In this document: positions 53,890 through 64,000 of the stretch, piece by piece
Position numbering within the stretch: the first letter of the stretch is position 1
How the letters are laid out: every line of letters begins with the position of its first letter
Source of the DNA: Trifolium pratense
Taxonomy: Eukaryota > Streptophyta > Magnoliopsida > Fabales > Fabaceae
Assembly: GCF_020283565.1 (NCBI RefSeq)
Contig: NC_060064.1
Span: 13,474,337 to 13,538,336 of the forward strand
DNA length: 64,000 nt
Direction of reading: 5' to 3'
Translations under genes and position numbers: made by a program
Notes under the pieces: generated by a model
The model's database searches: none
What the model was told of the DNA's origin: nothing
The model's input: the letters and a program-made list of their open reading frames with translations, nothing else

Positions 53890-55130
53890 TATTTGACATG
53901 ATTTTATTAAGAGAAATTGAAGAAAAATAATTTAGTCACATGTATTACCTTTCTTTTATTTAATTATAATTATTTAACCCATATGGTTTACATTTTCAAT
54001 TTTCGTCAAAAAAGTGGAGGATAAATATTCAAAAAAATAAATAAATAAAACATTTTTATCATTATACTACTAATGTTTAAAATTACATTAAATGATTAAA
54101 TAAATAAAAAATTACATTAAATGTGACGGTCTTCTATCCACTCCAAATCACTCTATTTTGGAGGATTTGAGTTTCATGTTGTAAAATTTTTGCGCAGTTT
54201 GACATAGTATTAGGCCACGGCTTTTCATTTGAAATGAGACGGTTTTGATATTACATTTCACTCATCATTTTTAAATTAGACGGATCAGATCAATTACTGC
54301 ATGATGCAGTAACTGTGACCAACTTTGTTCTCCTAGCAGATGCGATTGCCGAAGTCTCCTTACCTCTCACACGTTTCTCTAATGTATTTTCATATGTAAA
54401 CAAAAAAAATTGAATCAATAAAAAACCAGCAAAGCATCAACATTAGAGTATTTCACTTACCGGCAGCGAACACGTTTTAGTTGGTTTGCTTCCTATGTAG
54501 CGAATTAAACCAGTTAGAAAAAAATGCAAAACAAACTTGAAGATTCGATCAATTGTGTACTAACCTCTTTTTGTTGCCTTTGTTCTTCACTTGTTACGTA
54601 ATTTCAAGCCCAAATGCGCAACAAACTGTTTGATTTTGATGAGCTTTTTAAGTTTTAGGTTTTTGGAGAGTTTTTAGAAAAATTTGAGTTTTTGTGTAAC
54701 TATTGAAACGAGGAGTAAGGTGATGCGGCTCGTTATATATAGAGAATGTGTTCGCATTTTACAAAGTGAATGATTTTTTTTTCCAAATTAGGATGTAGTT
54801 TCATCCTGGGAGTATGAATGATGTAGACATTGAGGTTGTGTAAAAAAGAAACCAGTCACTCGCTACATAAACAACAAACTGAGTTCACTATCTATATAGC
54901 GAGGAGATATATTGGTCATTTTAGGGGGCACGAGGGAAATGGTGGGGGACAAGAGTAAACTTTTTAGCTATTTTAACCAAGATATTGAGCTTCAAACGGT
55001 CAATAAACTCCCCTACCCGGTCGAAATAATTTTTAACCAGACCATATTTACCTTGCAGACATAGTTTTAAAACCCGGACCGGTGATCAACCAGTTCAAGA
55101 CACTGGGTCACTGGGTTACTGGTTGGACCA
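53890..55130. other. Copy B of the region upstream of the PQ-loop gene
   Basis: Matches 28790-30035. The TATA-like box is at 54734-54742 (minus). No coding gene recognised. Confidence 0.4.
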
Positions 55131-55135
55131 ACGAG

Positions 55136-55690
55136 TGTTCGCTTGTTTAACGTGTGCAAGTATACACAGTCAAATTGCAGCAAGTAATAAGATAGAGTAT
55201 CGTACCCACATGGATTGCGAAGGGAACTTCATTTCAATTTTTATTCAGACAATTCTTAGCTTATGAGCATATGAAATTAACAAAACATCATTTTGGGTTT
55301 TTATAATAGAAAATGTAAATGACAAATAATAAAAATAGGTTTTGGTAACAATAGTTGGAAAGTGTTGGAATCAATGATCAGTCTAACTAGCTTCAATGTT
55401 TGTGTGTGATAAGTATTGTCATGGCTATTGTGACCAAGTTTGTCTTGTGGTGTATGTCTACAATGTTAGATAATAAAATGAGGGATAAGGTGGGTCCTAT
55501 GTCTAGGTCACGTTTAATTCATTTTAGTCCAGAAAACCTTGCTTGTTTTAATCACTATTGCCTCAAAGCTTATGTCTAAGTCCTCAAGTAAGAAGTATGT
55601 GTCCATCCTCTACTTAACCATATTAGTTCATTGAATCCATTTACTATTAGATGTCTCATAATAATAATAATAAACTTGTATCTAATCCTA
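55136..55690 (-). repeat. LTR fragment, copy B counterpart of 30041-30620
   Basis: Same fragment as in copy A, starting TGTTCGCTTGTTTAACGTG. The hAT element of copy A is absent downstream. Confidence 0.6.
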
Positions 55691-56686
55691 AATTGATCAA
55701 TCTCATAATCAAATATATAACAAAATAACAAATGGCTAAAATAGCATACCAACACACAACACATCACATGTTTTGTTTCTCTCAAAGGAATTTTTTGCAC
55801 AAAAATAATACACGAGGAAAACAACTAACATCTAATAGAGGAAATATAATTCTCGCATAATCTAAGAAACATTCTTTGGATATAATTATATCTTTGTAAG
55901 ATTGACACCTTATTTAGGATTCTGAACTACAACTACACAAGTAACAACTTAAATCCTTAAGAATGTAGCCAACACTTTCATTAACCTTAAATATGATCAT
56001 ACATAATGGACCACACAACTAGCCTTGGCACCATGAGTTTGTTGAAGTGTTTTGCTCAAACTCGGCACCAAAAGTATTTTAGTTGCTCAGAGGGAGGAAG
56101 TCAATTTCTCTGCATTAAAGAAAGGAAAAGGTTAATGAATTGTCGTTTCAAACATGAAGTCTTTGTCGAACAAAGTGTTTTCATGACAGTAGAACATGAA
56201 AATCAGCATGTCATAAGTCAGAAAGATAATAAGAGTTGTATTTACCTAAAATGTTCAAGCATATATATGTAATGTAGCATCTGGATTTGAATTAGAAATC
56301 TGCAGGAAATCATACAACAACTACTTTTAATATCTAACCTAAATTTGATGTAATTATACAAGCATCACTGATTAATTAATATGATCAAGTGCAAATAAAT
56401 ATGTCACATACATAAAATCTAGAAATTTACCACATGCTTAAAATATCAGGATGCAGACCATGTTCCCTTGCAAATAAAAATGACATTATCCCTTGTCGAA
56501 GAACAACCTGGGAAGTAATTGAAATGATATTAGTAGAGGGAGCCAATTCAGCAAATGGAAATTAAAATGTAAAATGTAACGACCTCAAGGGTTGGATTAA
56601 AGGTGTCACATCAAGGAGTGAACAAGGCAACAATATATGCATTTAGTGAAGAGATAGAAATTCAAACTTCACAACAACACTTGCCT

Positions 56687-57155
56687 TCATTGCAATTTAC
56701 TGTGTTGTTGTATGGACTCATTCAGACCCAATTCATCACAAAAATAAGAATCTTCCATAGAAATTATAAAATTGCTTTGTGTGTATACAATTCCATCGTC
56801 CCAAAAAGTTTTCAACTCTTGACAGTCTTCAATCCGTATTTTGTAAAACTGTGGCAACTCAACATAGGAAGGGAGAGAACTTTGACCGAAACATTTGAGG
56901 TTGGGAAGATTTTCTAGTTCAATAAACTGCAATGATGGGAATATGATCTTCTTAGCCTTCTGTTGTACACAATTATTCCCAATGATCGCTTTCATCTTCT
57001 CGCATTGACGCACATCAATATGAAACAAATGTCTTTAATTTTTGCAATTCTACCTGCACACAACATACATATGCATGTGATGTATTTTAGATTCAAAATT
57101 AATAGAGTAGTTCCATATAATGATCACACAAGATAGGAAACCTCGTGCGTGTACC
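56687..57155 (-). pseudogene. CNL locus B, last LRR exon, frameshifted by deletion
   Basis: The exon starts at 57053 (VELQKLKTF) after TGTGCAG. Relative to copy A, 365 bp are missing (A 32733-33097), joined at ACATTT microhomology. Since 365 is not a multiple of 3, the frame shifts and meets TGA within a few codons. The remaining LRR frame (IDVRQCEKM... to QQHSKLQ) is otherwise well preserved to its original stop. Confidence 0.8.
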
Positions 57156-57578
57156 TTGAATTTCTCTGAATTTTGAAGATAATATATTATCATATTAAGG
57201 TCTCCATGTGTGTACGTATCAATCCAATCCAATTTTAGTTTATGAAGGTTGGGTGTGTTTACAATAACATTTCCATGGGGAAAGGTTCCCATATTTAGAC
57301 ACTCTTCCATTGACGAGACCATGATATCATAGTCATACGCTCCCGAACAAAAACATTTGAGCTTCGGTACTCCACGAAGCTCTAACACCTTTAATTCTGG
57401 AAATGAAATCTGAATGTTACTTTTATTGATTTCCCTGTCCTCTTCCATTGACGAGACCATGATATCATAGTCATAATTTCCTGAACAAACACATTCCAGC
57501 TTAGGAAGATAAAGAAGTTTCAATTCCTCCAACTTAGGAAATAAAGTCTTGACTTTGTTGCTTCCTTCTATATATTCT
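57156..57578 (-). pseudogene. CNL locus B, LRR exon 5, 3' part (interrupted)
   Basis: Exon 5 of copy B runs from 60510 to 57155 and is split by a Copia-type insertion (57579-60038, TSD ATTCT). This 3' part begins EYIEGSNKVKTLFPKLEEL and ends NSEKFK at the donor GTACAC (exon end 57155). It is almost identical to copy A 33228-33650, apart from a 9-bp AAT-rich difference encoding Asn residues. Confidence 0.8.
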
Positions 57579-57825
57579 TGTTGGTTTTTTTTAGAGGAAG
57601 GAGGAATACAACTCACACAATTTTATTGATATTATCATCCTTTAAATACATGAAAAACATAACATAAAAAACATAAACATAAATCAGAATTAAACTACCT
57701 TAAATTTGTAACACACCAACTAATACTCATAATTCCTATAGTTAAAACTAGTAACAATAGGAATCCTAAGAAACTCAATAAACTCTATTAAACTATAATA
57801 ATAATATTGATTCAAACTTTCAACA
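57579..57825 (-). repeat. 3' LTR of the Copia-type element
   Basis: 247 bp; differs from the other LTR at one place (CTTTCAACA here, CTTTTAACA there). Confidence 0.92.
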
Positions 57826-57878
57826 CTCCTCCTTGAATCAATAGTTATTGACTTCAAATTTCTCTTCTTTGGACTTCT

Positions 57879-59699
57879 CTAATGAACTTTGTAGATTTTC
57901 TCTGCTTCAAAACTTGCCCCTTCATGACTTGCCACATGAGCAAAATCATTAGAAAAATAAACTTCATGTTCCCGAAAGCCTTTGTCAACCAATTTTTCCT
58001 GAAATTTGCTCTTAGAACCATTATGATCAAGTTTAGTTCTATAAACCCACTTAACATTATTCAACTTTTGATCTCTTGGCTTGTCTTCAAATTGCCAAGA
58101 TTCATTTTTCTCTTTCATATTTTTCTCCTCCTGCATGACAACTCTCCAACCATCCATGCTTGCCACATTTGCATCACCCAAAGGATTGACCATAGCAACA
58201 TTGCACATTTCAAAAATTTCAGCATGAGGTTCACACTTTTTAACAGAAAAATTAGCATTATCATCAAAAAAAATTTCTGCAGTTTTAGAGTTTTGGCCTT
58301 GGAGAATTTCTACTCCGTTCTTCTCTTTATTTGAGGCTTCTACTACACTTGTAGATGCATGCATTGTTGTTTGCTTCCACTCTATCGGAAAACTTCTATT
58401 TCTTATTTTAATAGACATTAGTTCACCACCAACAGGATCAAATATGGTGCATTTCATGTCATTAAAATGCAAAGTGTAGTGTTTTTCCAGCATTTGTCCA
58501 ACACTCAACAAATTTTGATTCAACTCAGGCACAAATAAAACATCAGAAATATATTTAGTACCTGAGAGAGTTTCAACAGCAACAACTCCCTTGCCTTTGA
58601 CATCAACACTTTGTCCATTGCCAATGGTAACTTTTGAAACAATTGTTTTGTCTAACTTCTTGAACAACTCTTCATCATGGGCCATGTGATGTGTGCATCC
58701 ACTATCAACCAACCAATTTTTCTTATTTTTGTCGGTAGACAAACATGTTGCTGCAAATAAGTATTCCTCCTCCTCATTTTGATCAGCCACTTGTGCCTCA
58801 ACTTTAGGTTGTACTTCATTTTTGCAAAATTTTGCAATATGACCCGGCTGATTGCATTTGTTGCAACGGAAATTAGGTCTACTCCAGCATCTGAAATGTG
58901 GATGATTTGTTTTTTCACAATGCTGACATGGAGGATAATTTGTCTGCTCATCTTCAGCTTTACTACTCAATTTATTAGAACCTTCTCCTTTCTGGAAGTT
59001 GTTCCATTGGGCCTTTTTCTTCTCTCCTTTGTGGCCTTGATTGAGCTTCAACTTTGCTTGTAAAGCACCTTCAATCGTGCCTTCCTCCCTCATAAGTCGC
59101 CTTTGTTCTTGGGCTTGCAAAGCATACACCAATTCTGACAAAGTAATGGTTGACAAATCTTTGGAGTTTTCTAGAGAAGAAATGGTGGACTCAAATCTCT
59201 CAGGAACAGTTACAAGAATTTTTTGGACTATTCTTGTATCAGAAAATTCAGTTCCAAGCAATCTTACATTGTTGACGATGCTTAGAAGTTTGTCAGAATA
59301 CTCCTTGATTGTTTCTGATTCCTTCATCTGTTGCATCTCAAATTCTCTGATCAAATTCAGCACTTGCATCCCTTTGATTTTCTCATTTCCTTCGTACTCC
59401 TGCTTGAGAAAATCCCATATTGCTTTGGCTGACTTCAGAGTCATAATTCTTGTAAAGATTGCTTCAGAAACAGCAGAAAAGAGATAAGACTTTGCCTTTG
59501 ATTTTCGCTGCTTTTTCGTCTTATGAATTTTAATTTGTGCAACCGTTGGATTGTCCGGTAATGGATCAATCTCATACTCATCCTCAACAGCCTCCCAAAG
59601 ATCATTAGCTTCAAGATAAGCTTCCATTCTGGTTGCCCATAAGTGATAATTTTTACCCTCAAAAACTGGCAATTTTATGGCTAAGTTTTCTGATTGCAT
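57879..59699 (-). CDS. Copia gag-protease polyprotein with RT remnant (606 aa)
   Basis: Structural protein of the non-autonomous element. A Copia-type gag (UBN2-like) fills about residues 1-200 (FEGKNYHLWATRMEAYL near the start, AKAIWDFLKQEYEG). A zinc knuckle CNKCNQPGHIAKFC (C-x2-C-x4-H-x4-C) is near residue 280. The protease has WLVDSGCTHHM near residue 330 and a DVLFVPELNQNLLSVGQ strand. Then, where integrase should follow, the frame passes through a linker into a short piece resembling the start of Copia RT (NNVKWVYRTKLDHNGS... LVDKGF) and ends. There are no YxDD or integrase residues. The frame is fully open, which suggests selection for gag or a very young copy. Confidence 0.9.
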   Translation of the reverse strand: MQSENLAIKLPVFEGKNYHLWATRMEAYLEANDLWEAVEDEYEIDPLPDNPTVAQIKIHKTKKQRKSKAKSYLFSAVSEAIFTRIMTLKSAKAIWDFLKQEYEGNEKIKGMQVLNLIREFEMQQMKESETIKEYSDKLLSIVNNVRLLGTEFSDTRIVQKILVTVPERFESTISSLENSKDLSTITLSELVYALQAQEQRRLMREEGTIEGALQAKLKLNQGHKGEKKKAQWNNFQKGEGSNKLSSKAEDEQTNYPPCQHCEKTNHPHFRCWSRPNFRCNKCNQPGHIAKFCKNEVQPKVEAQVADQNEEEEYLFAATCLSTDKNKKNWLVDSGCTHHMAHDEELFKKLDKTIVSKVTIGNGQSVDVKGKGVVAVETLSGTKYISDVLFVPELNQNLLSVGQMLEKHYTLHFNDMKCTIFDPVGGELMSIKIRNRSFPIEWKQTTMHASTSVVEASNKEKNGVEILQGQNSKTAEIFFDDNANFSVKKCEPHAEIFEMCNVAMVNPLGDANVASMDGWRVVMQEEKNMKEKNESWQFEDKPRDQKLNNVKWVYRTKLDHNGSKSKFQEKLVDKGFREHEVYFSNDFAHVASHEGASFEAEKIYKVH

Positions 59700-59791
59700 T
59701 TTGATCTCTTTTTTCTTTTTTTTTTTGTGTGTGTGTTTGATGGAACTCTCAACCTCACTAGGTCCCTTAAGAAAAAAGCTCTAGATATCAC

Positions 59792-60038
59792 TGTTGGTTT
59801 TTTTTAGAGGAAGGAGGAATACAACTCACACAATTTTATTGATATTATCATCCTTTAAATACATGAAAAACATAACATAAAAAACATAAACATAAATCAG
59901 AATTAAACTACCTTAAATTTGTAACACACCAACTAATACTCATAATTCCTATAGTTAAAACTAGTAACAATAGGAATCCTAAGAAACTCAATAAACTCTA
60001 TTAAACTATAATAATAATATTGATTCAAACTTTTAACA
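59792..60038 (-). repeat. 5' LTR of the Copia-type element
   Basis: 247 bp, upstream of gag on the minus strand, followed by the primer-binding-like TGATATCTAGAGC at 59778-59790. Confidence 0.92.
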
Positions 60039-60510
60039 ATTCTTCTTCCTTTGTTAGTATCTCCTCCATTATTTCACATTTCTTAACTACTAATTTTTGA
60101 AGTTGCACAAGGCTTTTGGCCATGGAATGAGAGAGCAAATTCTTCAAATTGTGGCAATTTGAAACACCAATATCTTTTAGATTCTGGAAGCTTACAACCT
60201 TCGTAATATTGTGTTTCCATATGTGACTCAATTTTGGCAAATCATTCAATGTCATCTTTTGCAGCTGAGAATGTATGGTAGCATCCATTCTTTTTGTAAA
60301 TTCTCCTACTGATTCAAACACCTCAACCAAAGAATCACAGTTACTTACAGTGAGCTCTCTCACATGTTGAAACATTTGTATCTCATTGTACGGGACAAGC
60401 ACCACCAGTTTATGAAATCCTTCGATGCATGTTTTAGAGATTTTTATGAAGTATCCTTCATTATGAAGTTTGGTCCAGTTGAACATCTTGAATCCTTGTG
60501 ATGATGCCAT
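60039..60510 (-). pseudogene. CNL locus B, LRR exon 5, 5' part (interrupted)
   Basis: Begins ASSQGFKMFNWTKL after the acceptor TTTACAG and runs through FHKLVVLVPYNEIQMFQHVREL to KCEIMEEILTKEEE, where the Copia-type element sits. Its counterpart in A by sequence is exon 5 (37179-36314) at the 5' side and 33724 at the 3' side. The phase left by exon 4 (one base) does not fit this exon's frame. Confidence 0.75.
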
Positions 60511-60654
60511 CTGTAAAGCATTCACTCACGTGTTTTTCAAGAAATATTACCATAATTTTAATCTCAAAAGTTTAAGCTTGCAATTTTATTGATCATCTAG
60601 ACTGCTACAATTATAAATTACCGGAAAATTAGAGTTTTGAGATATGAGACTTAC

Positions 60655-63600
60655 AAATGCTTTTGAGATATGCATTGATATCTCTATTATGTCTAAAGTT
60701 GTTGGTGGCAGAGACAATCCGTAACATGTGATGCTCAAACTTCGAGAGATCCTCAAACTTCGGTGTTATCGAGAGATCCTCAAGCTTCGGTGTATCAGAA
60801 AATCCTCTTGAAAACACTTCCATATTGGGACAATCTTTAATATACACGTTTTGCAGCGATGGAAAATCAAGATTATTGTGACATTGAGAGAAGGCCTTTA
60901 GGTTGGGTAGCTTTGTAAGAAGTAGATATTGCAATGCATGGAACACAATCTTACTTGAACTTGCTTCTATTTTTCCTTGATGAAGTACTATTTCTTCCAT
61001 GTTCGCACAATCTCGTACTTTTAGCTTCTGAAGATGCTTAAGACCACTCATGGATGAATGAGAAAACAAAATGTTGATTTTGTGGCATGCTTCTATACAT
61101 AAAGAGGTTATGTTTGGAAACAAGGATTCATCCATTAGTGGGTGACATGTTATCCTTACGTGATCTCCCTCTTGGCCATCCTACAAAATTGTTTTAAAAA
61201 ATTGATTAAAGTTATATAATAACCACTATTAGTATTTTTTTAACTATGTCAAGCACTATTGTTTGAAAAAAAATACATGGAAAATAGTATTGTTACCTAC
61301 CATGTCTTGTTTGTCCCAAGACTCGTATATTCCTGAAAAGGAAAACCTCACAAGATTTGGAAGCTCTTTCAAGTGAAGAGACTTTAATCGAGTAAAAGTG
61401 TTTATTATGTCATCTCTTTCTTCCCTTCTAGCCATAATGACCTTTAATTTGGCACACTTTTCAATTCTGATGGTTTGCAGGTGTGAAGGAACTAGGAAAT
61501 TGAATTTTTCTTCAAAAATAAATAATACATCCAGCAAATCACACTTTATTATGCAGAGCTCTTCTAGAACAGGCATATGAATTTTTTTTACTTTCTTGTT
61601 TTTCCTTTCAGAAATGTAAGGTATGCGATCCTCAAGTGCTCGGGGTAGTGATACTTCCTGCAAACACAAGAAATTAATATTATTACAGAAGACTTCATGC
61701 AGAAGAGGTTAAAAGTATGTGGCATGAATTTTTATACCTTATTAACTCTCTTGGTTCTCTGACGAATAAATTTGGGTAGAAATGACCTACATCCTGGTAG
61801 GGCCCAAGTAGAAGAGCTTGAGTTATTTTCTGAATATGTGACAATGATATTATCTTGATTTGTTTGGATGTGGGGTGGTAATAAAGATATCTCCAACATA
61901 GGACACTCTATAATCTCAAATTTTGTCAAGGATGGGCATTGAAACTCAAGAGAATCTGAACAAACATTGATAAGCTTTGGAAGTTCTGAAAGTGACAAAT
62001 AACTTAGTTTGTTAAACCCAATAGTTGTCGCATGTCCGTTAACATTGGCATCCTCTTTATCATCTGTGCTCCAAACCACTATGTTCTCAATCATTCCACA
62101 AGAGATTACTTTTAATTCCTCAAGATTTGTGATTACTCTAACAATGTTAGAAGTAAATACATATTTTAAAGAGTCACAATTTGAAATTGTTAGAAATCTC
62201 AAATTATGAAAGCCTTGAACACAACATGGAACATTACCCCACACATATGATAGCTTAAATATGTATGATATCTCAAGTTTTCTTAGCTGAGGAAACAAAC
62301 AACAATCCGGTGCATCGCCACTAGATTCAGAACATTCTTCCAAGTCAAATATCATCTCTAAGGAACTGCAATCTTTTAACAATATTGTTTCCAATTTTGG
62401 AAATTGTTTCATCCAATTAGATGAAAACAACTTGGCACTAATTGATGAGGGCATGCAACCAAACCGGTCTGAATCAGATCTATGTAATATTTCATGATCT
62501 TCAGTGTTTGTTGAATCAGTTAATTTAGTTGTAGAACTCAATCCCTGAACACATAATAAAATTTAATTAATTGATGAAACATATTATCTATTAACAGTAA
62601 ACAAATCACGTCAATTGGTTAACACATTTCAATTGAAAGAAATATAGACATGGCATTTTTATTTTTTTTACTTATCATTATTATTTATTTACACATCACT
62701 ATAAAAAAAGTTTAAATACTCTTAATTTAATATCTAATGCACCATTCAAAAACTCTCATCTTCTAATTCAACACTCTTAATTTAATAATATATAACATGA
62801 ATAATAATAACTAACAAAAATAATTTACTCACATGAATTGGTTGACGGTGCTCATCCGAATAAAGGGAGTTGCTAAAGCCAATCAGACTTCCGAGGAACT
62901 GCAACTCCAATTTCTCTAAATTTGAGAATTCGATCACAGCTTTATTGGTTTCACTGTGATCATGTGCACGAATTATTTCCCTCAACTTGGGCAGCTTTAT
63001 TAGAGACAATGACTTGATCAATGGGAAGGCACGCCAAGGAGTATTGCAATCTACGACACACTCAAGATTGGGGCATGATTCTATCCTTAAATGATTCACA
63101 TATTGGAGTCCACAATCATCTAATTCAGAGATGACATTTTTCAGGTCCACAACTTCTTCTAATATGAGAAGTTCACATTTCTTGATCAGATGCATGGTCA
63201 TCATACTACTCTTAATAGAGTTGTAATCTAAATCTGTTAAATGTATGACATTCAACTCCAAATATCCATAACGATCATAAGAATCATAAGGATCTGCATA
63301 AATCCAGAATTTTTCTAGGTTTTTGAATATCAAATCATTGGGTAAAATTTTTAACATGCTTACTCTGATCTCAAAAACCTTAAGATGAGAAAGATATCTT
63401 AACTCTTCGAGAAATTCTTGGTTTTGCAACCGCGAAAATGTGTCTGTCCTAAAATAAAGTTCTTCCAATTTTGACAGCCTTGCAAAGACATTAGGAGAAA
63501 TGAAGTAAAGATAATAACATCCTGTCAAATCCAATAATTTGAGAAATCCCAGGTTACCAATTTCAGCTGGAAGTTCTTTAATATTTGAGTAGGCAAAGCT

Positions 63601-64000
63601 TAGGATTTCTAGTTTCTTGACCTCTTTACCAATTATAGATATATCTCCAACATCACATCCTTCAAGTAGCAATGTGTGAAGGTTGACCGAGGTGTTAACT
63701 GAAGCGTGAAAATGAGGTGATGTTTTTGGAATGCGCAAATTTTGCATATATAAAACTTTGAGTTTAGTCATTCCATGGATGAAGTTCTCCGGCCATGACG
63801 TCCTCTCTCCATCTTCTCTTTGTGATTGAACTTGTAAAAGCTCTAGTGTTGGACATTCTAGGTCACTTTCTAACTGAATCTTCTCATTCAAAATAAGTGA
63901 CATTCTATGGCATTTTTCTTGTCTCTGTTTCACCACCTTCAAATCGGAATTACTCTGCACCAAAATTCCAAGTTCTTCTCTGAAGGAAATTTTTAGGACA
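60655..64000 (-). CDS. CC-NBS-LRR protein, locus B, exons 1 (partial) to 4; continues beyond window
   Basis: Exon 1 is open from the window edge (KISFREELGILVQSNSDL) to 62833 (QPIH, donor GTGAGT). Exons 2-4 are 62544-61738, 61657-61301 and 61180-60655, joining in phase 0. The coiled coil and NBS lie outside the window. The LRR part differs from locus A at scattered residues (for example CDVGDIS against CNVEDIS, and FSRLQNQEFLEELRYLSHL against FWWWQNQEFLEELSPHL), while intron 1 is apparently identical in both. Exon 2 switches to a diverged sequence after WMKQFPKLET. Downstream exons are broken, so this copy may be inactive unless it ends in exon 4. Confidence 0.8.

Larger units (their letters stand above)
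48988..57578. repeat. Segmental duplication, copy B
   Basis: Near-identical partner of 24958-33724. The offset is 24,030 at its left end and drops by 365 after a deletion near 50349. B alone holds the solo LTR at 52519 and a 62-bp (TA)n run at 52139-52202 (A has only ~10 bp). Confidence 0.9.
57574..60043 (-). mobile_element. Non-autonomous Ty1/Copia element with gag-protease only, 2,460 bp
   Basis: LTRs of 247 bp at 59792-60038 (5') and 57579-57825 (3') start TGTTGG and end AACA on plus; one difference was seen. The TSD is ATTCT (57574-57578 and 60039-60043). On the minus strand TGATATCTAGAGC after the 5' LTR is close to the initiator-Met primer site, and AAGGAGGAG precedes the 3' LTR. The single ORF covers gag and protease plus a scrap of RT. 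Integrase, the RT core and RNase H are missing. Near-identical LTRs mean it moved recently, so it must have used enzymes in trans. Confidence 0.93.

Overview
This is a plant nuclear window, very probably from a legume. It has low GC, intron-rich genes, a large RPS2/At4g27190-type CC-NBS-LRR (CNL) resistance locus and dense plant-type transposons. There is no bacterial, organellar or viral gene organisation. The legume assignment rests on familiarity with the repeat and CNL families and was not checked by a search.

Layout. (1) 1-4165 is AT-rich intergenic DNA with two hAT-type non-autonomous elements. (2) 4166-16061 is a complete Ty3/Gypsy element of the Tat lineage. Its two 593-bp LTRs look identical and it has a GTTCC target duplication, gag-protease, and a pol with RT, two RNase H domains and integrase. 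An antisense gene with a frame-consistent 101-nt intron and its own TATA-like box lies between pol and the 3' LTR. (3) 18204-19292 (+) is a three-exon DUF309 gene. (4) 20788-28209 (-) is a twelve-exon PQ-loop membrane transporter gene; its 5' end is unresolved. (5) 32390-42683 (-) is CNL locus A. Four exons encode CC-NBS-LRR. Further LRR exons follow downstream, disturbed by an alpha-NAC gene fragment fused to an LRR exon. (6) 42700-48987 is repeat-rich: a solo LTR, a TRIM, a hAT element and a LINE 3' end. (7) 48988-64000 is a second, partly rearranged copy of the PQ-loop/CNL block. It holds the 5' half of the PQ-loop gene, broken by a 1,366-bp solo LTR, and CNL copy B, whose LRR exon carries a 2,460-bp non-autonomous Copia element. 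Copy B runs off the window end.

The two blocks work as a clock. Insertions found in only one copy (hAT at 30671, solo LTR at 52519, Copia element at 57579, two deletions of about 365 bp in B) came after the duplication. SINEs, the LTR fragment and other shared features came before it. Similarity between the CNL copies is a mosaic: near-identical in exon 1 and intron 1, diverged in most of exon 2 to exon 5, and near-identical again at the 3' end. This suggests gene conversion or unequal exchange.

All exon boundaries were read by eye from GT/AG sites and reading-frame continuity. None is supported by transcripts.
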